Part shown: one piece after another, positions 8,922-17,306 of the stretch
How the letters are laid out: each line of letters starts with the position of its first letter
Position numbering within the stretch: the stretch's first letter is position 1
DNA from: an uncultured Lachnospiraceae bacterium
GTDB taxonomy: Bacteria; Bacillota; Clostridia; Lachnospirales; Lachnospiraceae
Assembly: GCA_948470905.1 (NCBI GenBank)
Contig: CAOKQK010000014.1
Coordinates: forward strand, 1 to 54,027
Direction of reading: 5' to 3'
DNA length: 54,027 bases
Notes under the pieces: generated by a model
Seen by the model: only the letters and a program-made list of their open reading frames with translations
Told to the model about the DNA's origin: nothing
The model's database searches: none
Position numbers and translations under genes: made by a program

Positions 8922-10684
8922 GATTCGTACCACCCTTTCTGGCTGTCATACATTTCGGCATAAAAATCCCTCTTTTTCATCAGCTCCTCATGGGAACCGG
9001 ATTCCCTGATCTTCCCCTCATCAATTACATAAATTACATCGGCAAGCTTGGTGGAGCCCAGACGGTGGCTGATGAAAATGGCAGTTCTTGATTCACAGAT
9101 TTCTCCAAATTCCTCGTACAGTTTGTTTTCCATAATCGGGTCTAAGGAGGAGGTGGGCTCATCCAGGACCAGCACGGCGCCTTTCTTTATCAATGCCCTG
9201 GCAAGCGCTATCCTCTGCCATTCGCCGCCTGATACCTCGATGCTTCCCTGGGAAATTTTCCCCAGGGGCCTGTTTACATCGCCTATTTTCTGAACCAGGT
9301 TTTCCAGCCTGCATGTTTTGATCACTTCATCCACCTGCTCTTTGGTGCAGCCCGGATTTCCAAAGGAAATATTGTCGTACATGGAAACCTGGTATTTTGC
9401 GAAATCCTGATATACAATGGCGTATATTCTCCGCAACTCCTCCAGGGAATACTCCTTTAATTCTTTCCCGTTGATCAGTATTTCACCCTCATATTCTCTG
9501 TACAATCCTGTCAGCAGCTTTATGACCGTAGACTTTCCGGCGCCATTTTTCCCCACAAATGCATAGTGATATCCTGACAAAAGGGTCAGTGATAACCCCT
9601 TTAAAATATAATTCTCTGTATTCGGATATTTGAACCAGACATTCTTAAATTCTATGATCCTCACGGCTGTCACACCCGCAGAATTTCCGGACAGTTTCTC
9701 CTCCGGCAAATGGAAAAATGCATCCATATCTTTCAGCTTCTTATGGTTGTTTGTCATATTTGATATGGCGCCTGCAAAGCCCCAGGACATTGTTTCCGTC
9801 AGGGACATTACCGCGGCAAACAGGGACAGAAACAGACCGATTGTCATGTTGTGATGGAAATACGAAACCAGGAGCATGGATGAGATTAAAATGGTAAACA
9901 AGGAAGTGGCAATGCTCCCGACTTCCACATTGATATTTCTCCGTATATTTACGGCGATGCTTTTTTTCCGGAACATTTCGTAATATTTTTTCAGCCCTTT
10001 TTCCACAAACGGACCATATTGGAACAGGGTTCTCTCCTCCACGCTGTCCCTGCCGGTTAATAAGCTGTAAAAATATTCATAGTGTCTTTTGTAAGCAGCT
10101 TCTGCCTTTTCCATGTCATACTGCTTTTCTCCTGCCTTGACGGCAATCCGCATCAATGGCAGCGACACTGTCAGGACGAGAATCCCTGTCATCACAGAGG
10201 CCGTCATAATTGCAGCAAATACGGACACAACACGCGCAGCTATTTCAATCGTGTTCAATATGGTCTGATAAACCTTAAAAATGATCTCTCCCTCATTTTC
10301 TGTCCTTTTCAACAGGTCCAGGATTTCCGGATCTTCCATATTGTGATAGGCTATTTTTTCTATTTTATTCAGCCGCATCATGCCATACCTTGTTCTCAGT
10401 TTGGCCACTGCATGGATCCTGATAATACTGCGAAAGCTTTTCTCCAGGTACGAATAGCCTTCCACTACAACCACAAGCGTTATGGGAAACAGCACTTCAG
10501 CCATAGATGTTTCTTTGACCAATAAACACATGGATGCGTTGATAAACTCAGCTGTGGCATATATCTTAATGGAGGGACTGGCCATCAAAATAATCATATT
10601 GATGACTGTAAAAGCCATCGCCAGGGGTGCTGCTGAAAAGCAGAGCCTTATACATGAAAGCTCGTTTATTTTTTTAAATTTCAT
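8918..10684 (-). CDS. ABC transporter, fused permease-ATPase (first of pair)
   Basis: 588-aa half-transporter with predicted membrane helices in residues 1-300 and a C-terminal ATPase. Motifs: Walker A VGKNGAGKST, signature VSGGEWQR, Walker B VLVLDEPTSSLD and H-loop IFISHRLGS. It starts at ATG 10684 behind GGGAGGAAAG, 39 bp after the stop of the nucleotidyltransferase gene. It is coupled to the next ABC gene by an ATGA overlap. Both ATPase domains of this pair look catalytically complete, unlike the exporter pair at 13344-17053. The link to a nucleotidyltransferase suggests export of, or immunity to, a modified small molecule or peptide. That is inference: no precursor or synthetase gene lies alongside. 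Confidence 0.9.
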   Translation of the reverse strand: MKFKKINELSCIRLCFSAAPLAMAFTVINMIILMASPSIKIYATAEFINASMCLLVKETSMAEVLFPITLVVVVEGYSYLEKSFRSIIRIHAVAKLRTRYGMMRLNKIEKIAYHNMEDPEILDLLKRTENEGEIIFKVYQTILNTIEIAARVVSVFAAIMTASVMTGILVLTVSLPLMRIAVKAGEKQYDMEKAEAAYKRHYEYFYSLLTGRDSVEERTLFQYGPFVEKGLKKYYEMFRKKSIAVNIRRNINVEVGSIATSLFTILISSMLLVSYFHHNMTIGLFLSLFAAVMSLTETMSWGFAGAISNMTNNHKKLKDMDAFFHLPEEKLSGNSAGVTAVRIIEFKNVWFKYPNTENYILKGLSLTLLSGYHYAFVGKNGAGKSTVIKLLTGLYREYEGEILINGKELKEYSLEELRRIYAIVYQDFAKYQVSMYDNISFGNPGCTKEQVDEVIKTCRLENLVQKIGDVNRPLGKISQGSIEVSGGEWQRIALARALIKKGAVLVLDEPTSSLDPIMENKLYEEFGEICESRTAIFISHRLGSTKLADVIYVIDEGKIRESGSHEELMKKRDFYAEMYDSQKGWYES

Positions 10685-10723
10685 ATGGTTCTTTCCTCCC
10701 TTAACTACACAGCAGGCAGATTT

Positions 10724-11833
10724 CTATATGGCTTCATCCTGAGGATTGGGCTGGTAATCAAGCACAAAGGCATCTATATCAGGATAATGGGCTACTGATA
10801 TGTCCGCCTTTCTGTATTCTTTCAGATAGCTGCTCAAAATATCGTCATATGCATCCGCCGTCTTATGCAGGTCCTGCGGATGATATCCTGCCAGGATATC
10901 ATAGCTGTCAATATTCGTTTCGCCGCTTATCTCAGAAAACATTTCATTCGCGCTGCAAAGGCTCATAAAAGCAAGGTGCCTGTTCCCGGTTTCCGCTGCC
11001 AGATGCATTTTGTTCCGCCAATTGGAATACATTTCCTCGTAAGTGCCGATAAGAACATTTCCGGCGGTGGTTTTCCCCTGCATATCGAGGTCTTCTTTTA
11101 CCTGATGGAAAACAGCTATTGTTTCCCTCATAAGTGTGGACAGATTTATTTTCATTGCCGTGACAGAAGCTGCAGATATTACATCATCTATCATATCGCA
11201 GAGCTTTTCCGGTCTGTACCGCATTGCGTTTAACTCCTCATAAGCGCGTTTCACGCCATAATGAAAATACTGCTTATTCAACATGGCAACTGCATTCTCA
11301 ACATAATAAACGGCCCTGCCCGCCTCCGCTGACACATCTGGCCGATTTTCCGAAAGCATAGCTAATGTGTAACCATGTTCCGCCTCCTTTAACAGTTTTT
11401 CTGCTTTAAAGTAATCTTTTTTTGAAAAGGGTGCAGATAAAATTTCATTTGCTGTTTTTCGCAGTTTTTCCAGTTGTTCTATATATTTCTCATCTGCGTA
11501 ATAGACAATCTTTGCATCCATGAGTTTGGAGATGTTGGGGTGTTCATATCCTGCCTCCTTCTGCAGCTGTTCCCATGTGGTGCAGTAGAGGTCGTGCCCT
11601 ACCTGTAAGTCATCCTGTATAAAGGTGCGTGCCAGCTGTTTCCCTCTGTCATCATTGATCAGAATGAGCAGATCCAGATCTGACTTTTCGTAAAAGTCTC
11701 CTGTCATAAACGAACCGTTGATCCCTATCAGAGCGAGGGCGCCCGGACATACACTATCAGCCTTTTTTATGACTGCGTCTATTATCTTTTGGTTCCTTTC
11801 TGTCAAATAAGCCATTTCCGTGCTGTTGCCCAT
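10724..11833 (-). CDS. Nucleotidyltransferase-domain protein
   Basis: 369-aa protein with an N-terminal polymerase-beta-type nucleotidyltransferase fold. The signature is IGINGSFMTGDFYEKSDLDLLIL (residues about 36-58), in which Gly40-Ser41 and Asp52/Asp54 form the GS...DxD metal site. Such enzymes transfer a nucleotide, often AMP, to drugs, proteins or other acceptors. Residues 130-290 look mostly helical, as in substrate-binding or HEPN-like regions, but I do not recognise a named family. The ribosome site AAGGAGG lies upstream of ATG 11833. It is the first gene of an operon with two ABC half-transporters, suggesting a modification-plus-transport unit. Acceptor unknown. Confidence 0.8.
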   Translation of the reverse strand: MGNSTEMAYLTERNQKIIDAVIKKADSVCPGALALIGINGSFMTGDFYEKSDLDLLILINDDRGKQLARTFIQDDLQVGHDLYCTTWEQLQKEAGYEHPNISKLMDAKIVYYADEKYIEQLEKLRKTANEILSAPFSKKDYFKAEKLLKEAEHGYTLAMLSENRPDVSAEAGRAVYYVENAVAMLNKQYFHYGVKRAYEELNAMRYRPEKLCDMIDDVISAASVTAMKINLSTLMRETIAVFHQVKEDLDMQGKTTAGNVLIGTYEEMYSNWRNKMHLAAETGNRHLAFMSLCSANEMFSEISGETNIDSYDILAGYHPQDLHKTADAYDDILSSYLKEYRKADISVAHYPDIDAFVLDYQPNPQDEAI

Positions 11834-11861
11834 AAGATATTCCTCCTTGAAGTCCAGATTG

Positions 11862-11891
11862 CTTCCCCCGGGCAGGGAGCTCCCCGGGAAG
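11862..11891 (-). promoter_or_regulatory. GC-rich leader hairpin before nucleotidyltransferase operon
   Basis: CTTCCCCCGGG at 11862-11872 can pair with CCCCGGGAAG at 11882-11891, with a small bulge. It lies between an AT-rich presumed promoter region (11900-11960) and the AAGGAGG ribosome site. No T run follows on the minus strand, so an attenuator role is only a possibility. Confidence 0.35.
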
Positions 11892-11969
11892 TTTGTTTTA
11901 TATTTGTATTGTAAAATAAAATATTATATACAGACAAGTGACAAGAACAGTTATAATCAATATTACCAC

Positions 11970-11996
11970 AAAAAGACGCCTGCTTATGCAGGCGCC
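11970..11996 (-). terminator. Terminator of the CD3324-type gene
   Basis: On the minus strand GGCGCCTGC-ATAA-GCAGGCGTC is followed by TTTTTG. It lies directly after the stop codon at 12003 and separates this operon from the nucleotidyltransferase operon downstream. Confidence 0.75.
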
Positions 11997-12002
11997 TCCT
12001 GG

Positions 12003-12260
12003 TCATCCATATATTATTTTTTTAAGTGTGCCCTGTGCCAGCCCGTATCGCTTGGACAGGGCGTCTATGGAATATCCGTTTCTAAAAAGAAACTGTATGT
12101 CCTCATTTCTTTTTTGATAAAATTCCCGTGAACCGCTGACGGAGCCCCATTCCTTTTTGGCTGCTGCCCTGGGTATATACAGTACATCTCCATCAATGTA
12201 AGTCTGAATCTCCCTGAGTAATTTCTCCGGGAGTATTTCTGCTGCATTTATGTATTTCAT
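12003..12260 (-). CDS. CD3324-family small HTH protein
   Basis: 85-aa protein beginning MKYINAAEILPEKLLREIQ, with YIDGDVLYIPR, GSREFYQKRNEDI and a C-terminal helix-turn-helix (SIDALSKRYGLAQGTLKKIIY). It matches my memory of the CD3324 family found in Clostridia. The role is not established; the HTH suggests DNA binding. The start follows the stop of the small upstream reading frame by 2 bp, and the ribosome site TAAGGAG lies inside that frame, so translation is probably coupled. Confidence 0.8.
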   Translation of the reverse strand: MKYINAAEILPEKLLREIQTYIDGDVLYIPRAAAKKEWGSVSGSREFYQKRNEDIQFLFRNGYSIDALSKRYGLAQGTLKKIIYG

Positions 12261-12262
12261 CC

Positions 12263-12451
12263 TTACCGCTCCTTATTTATCTTTTCTATAAATAAAGTGC
12301 AGACACAGCAGAACATATAGTATGATTCGCCCATGCGGAATATGCCGCTTTGCAGCGCAAATCCGGCGTATATGCCTGCTATTCTGCATGGGCAAAGGTG
12401 TTCTTGAGACCATTTTGATATAAGGTCCGCATTTTTCTCTTCATAGGACAT
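12263..12451 (-). CDS. Small Cys-containing hypothetical protein
   Basis: 62-aa reading frame with Cys pairs CPC (21-23) and CCVC (48-51), no recognised family. For: an AAGGAG-like site just before ATG 12451, and tight coupling (2 bp) to the CD3324-type gene. Against: the middle overlaps a long palindrome (12330-12343 with 12380-12393), so part of the frame may be inserted repeat sequence, and the ribosome site is unusually close to the start. It could be a leader peptide, a truncated protein or chance. Confidence 0.35.
   Translation of the reverse strand: MSYEEKNADLISKWSQEHLCPCRIAGIYAGFALQSGIFRMGESYYMFCCVCTLFIEKINKER
12330..12393. repeat. Long hairpin, GCCCATGCGGAATA arms
   Basis: Arms 12330-12343 (GCCCATGCGGAATA) and 12380-12393 (TATTCTGCATGGGC) pair with one mismatch. 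Inside, ATATGCCG and CGGCGTATAT can extend the stem. It lies inside the 62-aa frame and may be an inserted palindromic element or a structured leader for the CD3324-type gene. Confidence 0.5.
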
Positions 12452-12673
12452 TGCTCCTTTCTGTTTTCTTTCTGTTTTTTACAACGATACACATCTGTAG
12501 ACATACACATGGAATCAGAAGCTGGCTCAATGGACTTCTGTGCCAACATTATACCACAAGACTTTTCTGAACGGAACAGGTTTTATCAAAACAATTCCAC
12601 CACAAAACGTATTCTTGCGCCTGTCGTTCCTGGCAGTCCATTTATAAAGAAAATATAAAATGCCGAAAGAGTC
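12452..12673. other. Intergenic region between divergent operons
   Basis: No gene, hairpin or clear repeat was seen. It presumably holds the minus-strand promoter for the small HTH operon; I could not place its -35 and -10 boxes with confidence. Confidence 0.4.
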
Positions 12674-12702
12674 TTGACATTTTATGAAAAAAAAGGTAAT
12701 GT
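12674..12702 (+). promoter_or_regulatory. Promoter of MarR/ABC exporter operon
   Basis: A perfect TTGACA at 12674-12679 is followed after 17 bp by TAATGT at 12697-12702. The -10 box overlaps the left arm of the dyad operator at 12698-12738, which suggests repression by steric blocking. Confidence 0.7.
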
Positions 12703-12738
12703 TAGTTTGCTAACAATATTAGTTAGCGGACTAACATT
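12698..12738. promoter_or_regulatory. Dyad operator, probable MarR autoregulatory site
   Basis: Left arm 12698-12714 (AATGTTAGTTTGCTAAC) and right arm 12722-12738 (GTTAGCGGACTAACATT) match at 15 of 17 positions around a 7-bp centre. Each arm is itself partly palindromic (GTTAG...CTAAC), as in MarR sites that take two dimers. It overlaps the -10 box and lies about 65 bp before the MarR gene. Confidence 0.75.
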
Positions 12739-12801
12739 ATTTTGTGCGCAGAAATGTGATAAAGAAATTTCAAAGAGAAAAATCTAAAAAGGAAGGAGAC
12801 A

Positions 12802-13317
12802 ATGGAGCAGAAAAGAAGACTGGCATTTACATTGCGGATGATCAACAATAAGATAAAAAATATCATCCGTAAGAGTTCTCCCGGCGGGGAAAAGGCGCCG
12901 GGGACTCAGCTTCAGGGGGGAATTTTGGGGTATCTCTATCATCATCAGGAACAGCCTGTTTACCAGAGGGATATTGAGAAAGAATTCCGAATTTCCAGGG
13001 CTACAGCGACGAATACCCTGCAGGTCATGGAGCGGAACGGTTTTATTGTCCGCAGGGCCCAGGATAAGGATGCGAGGCTGAAACGCATCCAGATGACAGA
13101 GGAGGCGATGCAGGGTCACAGGCAGGTAGAAGAACACATTGCCATGATGGACACCTGTATGCTGCGGGGACTGACGGAGCCGGAGACAGGTGAGCTGTAC
13201 CGGCTGCTGGATATGGTCATGAAAAATCTGGAGAGGATGGACGCGGAGCTTGGAGAAACCGCGGAGCCGGAGGACGGGATGTGCAGCGGGGGGGGCTGCG
13301 GCGTAGTGCAGGACTAA
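12802..13317 (+). CDS. MarR-family transcriptional regulator
   Basis: 171-aa winged-helix regulator. The recognition region reads KEFRISRATATNTLQVMERNGFI, followed by the wing RRAQDKDARLKRIQMTE. The start is ATG 12802 behind GGAAGGAG. A C-terminal tail rich in Gly and Cys (MCSGGGCGV) is unusual and could sense metal or redox state. It is the first gene of an operon with two ABC exporter subunits and has a dyad operator over its promoter. The expected logic is autorepression relieved by a toxic ligand, with the exporter as output. Confidence 0.92.
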   Translation: MEQKRRLAFTLRMINNKIKNIIRKSSPGGEKAPGTQLQGGILGYLYHHQEQPVYQRDIEKEFRISRATATNTLQVMERNGFIVRRAQDKDARLKRIQMTEEAMQGHRQVEEHIAMMDTCMLRGLTEPETGELYRLLDMVMKNLERMDAELGETAEPEDGMCSGGGCGVVQD

Positions 13318-13343
13318 AATAATAAGAATCTAAGAAAGGAAGT

Positions 13344-15098
13344 ATGACGATGTTAAAGACACTGGGAGCTCAGATCAAAGAGTTTAAGCTGGCATCTATT
13401 TTGACACCGATCTGCATGATAGGGGAAGTGATCATGGAAATGCTCATCCCGCTGCTGATGGGCTCCATCATAGATGACGGCATCAATGTGGGGAATATGA
13501 ATCACGTGTATCTGATCGGCGTGCTGATGTTTCTCACGGCGCTGATAAGCCTTGCATTCGGCGTAGGGGGAGGCGTGTTCGGGGCGAAGGCGTCCACAGG
13601 ATTCGCACGCAATTTGAGAAAGGCCATGTATGACAGGATACAGACTTTCAGCTTTTCCAACATAGACAAATTTTCCACATCCGGTCTGGTGACGAGGCTG
13701 ACCACGGATGTGACCAATATGCAGAACGCGTACCAGATGATACTGCGCATGTGTATGAGGGCGCCTTTCAGCCTGATCATCGCCATGGCGATGTCTTTCA
13801 GCATCAGCCCCAGACTGGCGAGCGTTTATCTTGTGGCGGTGCTGATACTTGGCTGTGTGCTGGGGCTGATTGTCACACAGGCCGTCAAGCATTTCTCCCA
13901 GGCGTTCCCCAAGTATGACAACCTGAACGAGAGCGTGCAGGAGAATGTTTCCGCCATTCGTGTGGTGAAGGCTTACGTTCGCGAGGACTACGAGAACCAG
14001 AAGTTCAAGAAAGCCAGCGGCAACATTTACAAGATCTTCTGCAAGGCGGAGAGCATCGTGGCGTGGAACAGCCCGGTGATGAACATAACCATATATACCT
14101 GCATCATCCTCATCAGCTGGATAGGGGCGCATCTGATCGTTCAGAACGAGCTGGAGGTGGGGCAGCTCATGAGCCTGCTGACCTACTGTATGAATATACT
14201 GATGAATCTGATGATGCTGTCCATGATCTTTGTCATGATGACCATGTCTGCGGCAAGCGCAAGGCGTATCTGTGAGGTCTTAAATGAGACGCCGGATCTG
14301 GCCAATCCCGCGAACCCGCAGCAGGAAGTGAAAGACGGCAGCATCCGCTTTGAGAATGTTTCTTTCAGCTACAAAAAGGATGCGGACACCCCCGTGCTGA
14401 AGAATATTGACCTGGATATCAAGTCGGGAGAGACCATCGGCATCATAGGAGGCACTGGAAGTGCCAAGTCCAGTCTGGTGAACCTGATCAGCAGGCTGTA
14501 CGACGTGACGGACGGCAGGCTTCTGGTGGGCGGTGTGGATGTCAGGGATTATGATATGGAGGCGCTCAGAAACCAGGTGTCCGTAGTACTGCAGAATAAT
14601 GTTCTCTTTTCCGGGACGATCCTGGAGAACCTCCGCTGGGGCGACAGGGAAGCCACGGAGGAGGAATGCAGGAAAGCATGTGTCCTGGCCTGTGCGGACG
14701 AGTTCATCCAAAAGATGCCGGAGGGCTACAACACCTTTATCGAGCAGGGTGGAACCAATGTCTCCGGCGGACAGAAGCAGAGACTTTGTATCGCAAGGGC
14801 GCTGCTTAAGAAGCCGAAGATCCTGATCCTGGACGATTCCACCAGTGCGGTGGATACTGCCACGGATGCCAGGATCAGAAAAGCCTTTGCCGAGGAGATC
14901 CCCGGTACCACAAAGCTGATCATCGCCCAGCGTGTCTCCAGTGTGGAGCATGCCGACAGAATAATCGTCATGCATGAGGGACAGATCGACGGTTTTGGCA
15001 CCCATGAGGAGCTGCTGGCAGGAAACGAGATCTACCGTGAGGTCTATGAATCACAGATGAGCGGCAGCGGCGACTTCGACGAGAAAGGAGGTATGTGA
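13344..15098 (+). CDS. ABC exporter subunit with degenerate ATP site
   Basis: 584-aa permease-ATPase fusion with about six membrane helices in residues 15-300. Walker A is GGTGSAKSS and the signature is VSGGQKQR. Walker B ends LILDDSTSAVD, with Asp in place of the catalytic Glu, and the H-loop reads IIAQRVSS, with Gln in place of His. This is the pattern of the degenerate half of heterodimeric exporters such as BmrCD and TM287/288. It pairs with the canonical subunit starting at 15101. Start at ATG 13344 (AAAGGA upstream); ATG 13350 is also possible. Likely role: export of drugs or lipophilic toxins, controlled by the adjacent MarR protein. Confidence 0.92.
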   Translation: MTMLKTLGAQIKEFKLASILTPICMIGEVIMEMLIPLLMGSIIDDGINVGNMNHVYLIGVLMFLTALISLAFGVGGGVFGAKASTGFARNLRKAMYDRIQTFSFSNIDKFSTSGLVTRLTTDVTNMQNAYQMILRMCMRAPFSLIIAMAMSFSISPRLASVYLVAVLILGCVLGLIVTQAVKHFSQAFPKYDNLNESVQENVSAIRVVKAYVREDYENQKFKKASGNIYKIFCKAESIVAWNSPVMNITIYTCIILISWIGAHLIVQNELEVGQLMSLLTYCMNILMNLMMLSMIFVMMTMSAASARRICEVLNETPDLANPANPQQEVKDGSIRFENVSFSYKKDADTPVLKNIDLDIKSGETIGIIGGTGSAKSSLVNLISRLYDVTDGRLLVGGVDVRDYDMEALRNQVSVVLQNNVLFSGTILENLRWGDREATEEECRKACVLACADEFIQKMPEGYNTFIEQGGTNVSGGQKQRLCIARALLKKPKILILDDSTSAVDTATDARIRKAFAEEIPGTTKLIIAQRVSSVEHADRIIVMHEGQIDGFGTHEELLAGNEIYREVYESQMSGSGDFDEKGGM

Positions 15099-15100
15099 TC

Positions 15101-17053
15101 ATGGCAGAAGAGAGAGCGCCAAAGGTAAACCACGGTCCGGGAGGACACGGCCCAGGAGGGCCGAGGGGGGCAAGGGGGCCCAGACCCAAGATCGAACATC
15201 CCGGCAGGCTGTTAAAGAGAGTGCTGGGCTACACATTCAAGGACTATGCGGTCCAGTGGGTCGTTGTCATGATCTGTATCGTAACTACAGTGTTTGCGTC
15301 ACTGCAGGGAACGCTTTTCATGAAGACTCTGATAGATGACTATATCAAACCCATGCTGCTGCAGCAGGATCCGGATTTTTCGCCCCTGGCAGGGGCGATC
15401 GGGAGGGTTGCGTGCTTTTATCTGCTGGGCGTCATAGCTTCTTTCACCCAGTCCAGGATCATGATTTATGTGGCCCAGGGCACAATGCGGAATTTAAGGA
15501 ACGACATGTTTGAGAAGATGGAGAAGCTTCCCATCAAGTACTTTGACACCCATGCACACGGGGATATCATGTCCCTGTACACCAACGACATTGACACCAT
15601 GCGCCAGATGATCAGCCAGAGTATCCCCCAGCTGTTCAACAGCATCATCACGGTGGTCAGCGTATTGGTCTCCATGTTTGTGCTGGATGTGCCCCTGACC
15701 CTGGTGACACTGCTGATGGTGGCTGTTATGCTGGTGGCGGCAAAGAAGATCGGCTCCCAGAGCAGCCGCTTCTTCCTGGCACAGCAGCAGGATTTGGGTA
15801 AATTGAACGGCTGTATCGAGGAGACCATGACCGGGCAGAAAGTGGTCAAGGTATTCTGCCATGAGGAGGAGAGCCTGAAGCAGTTTAACGAGCTCAACGA
15901 CCATCTGTGCGACAGCTCCTATGCGGCGAACAAGTTTGCCAATATTATGGGGCCTGTCAATGCCCAGCTGGGCAATTTAAGCTATGTGGTTGTGGCGGTT
16001 GCGGGCGGCATTCTTGCCATATCCGGCATCTCGGGGCTGACCCTGGGCGAGCTTGCCAGCTTCTTAAACCTGAACAAATCTTTCAGCATGCCCATCAACC
16101 AGATCAGCATGCAGTTCAACAGCATCATCATGGCGCTTGCGGGAGCGGAGAGAATCTTTAAGCTGATGGATGAGGAGCCGGAGATAGACGAGGGCTATGT
16201 GGAGCTGGTGAACGCAAAGAGGCAGCCGGATGGAAAGCTTACGGAGAGCGCGGAGAGGACAGGGCTGTGGGCGTGGAAGCATTATCACAAGGCGGACAAC
16301 ACAACGACTTATCAGGAGCTGCAGGGAGATGTGGTCTTCGACCATGTGGACTTCGGCTACACGGACGAGAAAATGATCCTCCACGACATAGAGCTGTACG
16401 CGAAGCCGGGACAGAAGATCGCGTTCGTGGGCGCCACCGGTGCGGGCAAGACTACCATCACCAACCTGATCAACCGTTTCTATACCATCCAGGACGGCAA
16501 GATCCGTTACGACGGCATCAATATCAACAAGATCAAAAAGGATGACCTGCGGCGCTCCCTGGGGATCGTGCTTCAGGACACCCACCTGTTTACAGGCACC
16601 GTTATGGAAAACATCCGTTACGGCAAACTGGACGCCTCGGATGAGGATGTGGTGAAGGCGGCGAAGCTGGCCAATGCAGACGGATTTATCCGCAGACTGC
16701 CGGACGGCTACAACACCATGCTCCACGGAGACGGCGCCAATTTAAGCCAGGGGCAGAGGCAGCTTCTTGCCATTGCCCGGGCGGCTATCGCTGATCCGCC
16801 GGTGTTGATCCTGGACGAGGCGACCAGCTCCATTGATACCAGGACGGAGAAGCTGGTCCAGAAGGGCATGGACGCGCTGATGAACGGAAGGACCAACTTT
16901 GTCATCGCCCACAGGCTCTCCACAGTCAGGAACAGTGACTGTATCATTGTGCTGGAGCAGGGGCGCATCATTGAGCGGGGAACCCACGATCAATTGATCG
17001 AACAGAAAGGAAAGTACTACCAGCTCTATACCGGAAACGCCATGGCGCAGTAA
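15101..17053 (+). CDS. ABC exporter subunit with canonical ATP site
   Basis: 650-aa partner of the preceding gene. After a Gly/Pro/Arg-rich N-terminal tail (residues about 8-30) come six predicted membrane helices and an ATPase with Walker A GATGAGKTT, signature LSQGQRQ, Walker B LILDEATSSID and H-loop VIAHRLST. The catalytic Glu and His are present, complementing the degenerate partner. ATG 15101 was preferred over GTG 15095 because AAAGGAGG at 15083-15090 is better spaced for it. The first gene's stop (15096-15098) lies just before, so expression is coupled. A linker of about 45 residues before the ATPase (nt 16200-16320) is longer than usual. Confidence 0.93.
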   Translation: MAEERAPKVNHGPGGHGPGGPRGARGPRPKIEHPGRLLKRVLGYTFKDYAVQWVVVMICIVTTVFASLQGTLFMKTLIDDYIKPMLLQQDPDFSPLAGAIGRVACFYLLGVIASFTQSRIMIYVAQGTMRNLRNDMFEKMEKLPIKYFDTHAHGDIMSLYTNDIDTMRQMISQSIPQLFNSIITVVSVLVSMFVLDVPLTLVTLLMVAVMLVAAKKIGSQSSRFFLAQQQDLGKLNGCIEETMTGQKVVKVFCHEEESLKQFNELNDHLCDSSYAANKFANIMGPVNAQLGNLSYVVVAVAGGILAISGISGLTLGELASFLNLNKSFSMPINQISMQFNSIIMALAGAERIFKLMDEEPEIDEGYVELVNAKRQPDGKLTESAERTGLWAWKHYHKADNTTTYQELQGDVVFDHVDFGYTDEKMILHDIELYAKPGQKIAFVGATGAGKTTITNLINRFYTIQDGKIRYDGININKIKKDDLRRSLGIVLQDTHLFTGTVMENIRYGKLDASDEDVVKAAKLANADGFIRRLPDGYNTMLHGDGANLSQGQRQLLAIARAAIADPPVLILDEATSSIDTRTEKLVQKGMDALMNGRTNFVIAHRLSTVRNSDCIIVLEQGRIIERGTHDQLIEQKGKYYQLYTGNAMAQ

Positions 17054-17086
17054 GGGCTGTGGACCAGTGTCGCGGGAATCATAAGT

Positions 17087-17144
17087 AAGGCGTATGGAAC
17101 GCAGTGTATGGATGGAAAACATACACGGTCCCATACGCCTTTTA
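17087..17144 (+). terminator. Terminator of the exporter operon
   Basis: Nested hairpin. The outer arms are AAGGCGTATGG (17087-17097) and CCATACGCCTT (17131-17141), ending in TTTT. The inner arms are GTGTATG and CATACAC. It follows the operon's last stop by about 35 bp. Confidence 0.75.
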
Positions 17145-17232
17145 TGTATGCCTGCGCAGAGGAATTATGCTGCATTTTTTAAGAATGGTATAAAAAATCG
17201 ACAACCTAATTCCAATTATCTGATATCTATGC

Positions 17233-17249
17233 TATACTTGTAAAGTATA
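17233..17249 (+). promoter_or_regulatory. Probable -10 region and small dyad before binding-protein gene
   Basis: TATACT at 17233-17238 is a good -10 box, but no strong -35 lies 17 bp upstream (TTCCAA). It overlaps the dyad TATACTT-GTA-AAGTATA (17233-17249), which could be a regulator site. Confidence 0.35.
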
Positions 17250-17306
17250 AAATCAGTTTATAAAAAGCTTTGATTGTTGTATCAGATTATGCGGGAGGGT
17301 GAGTGT

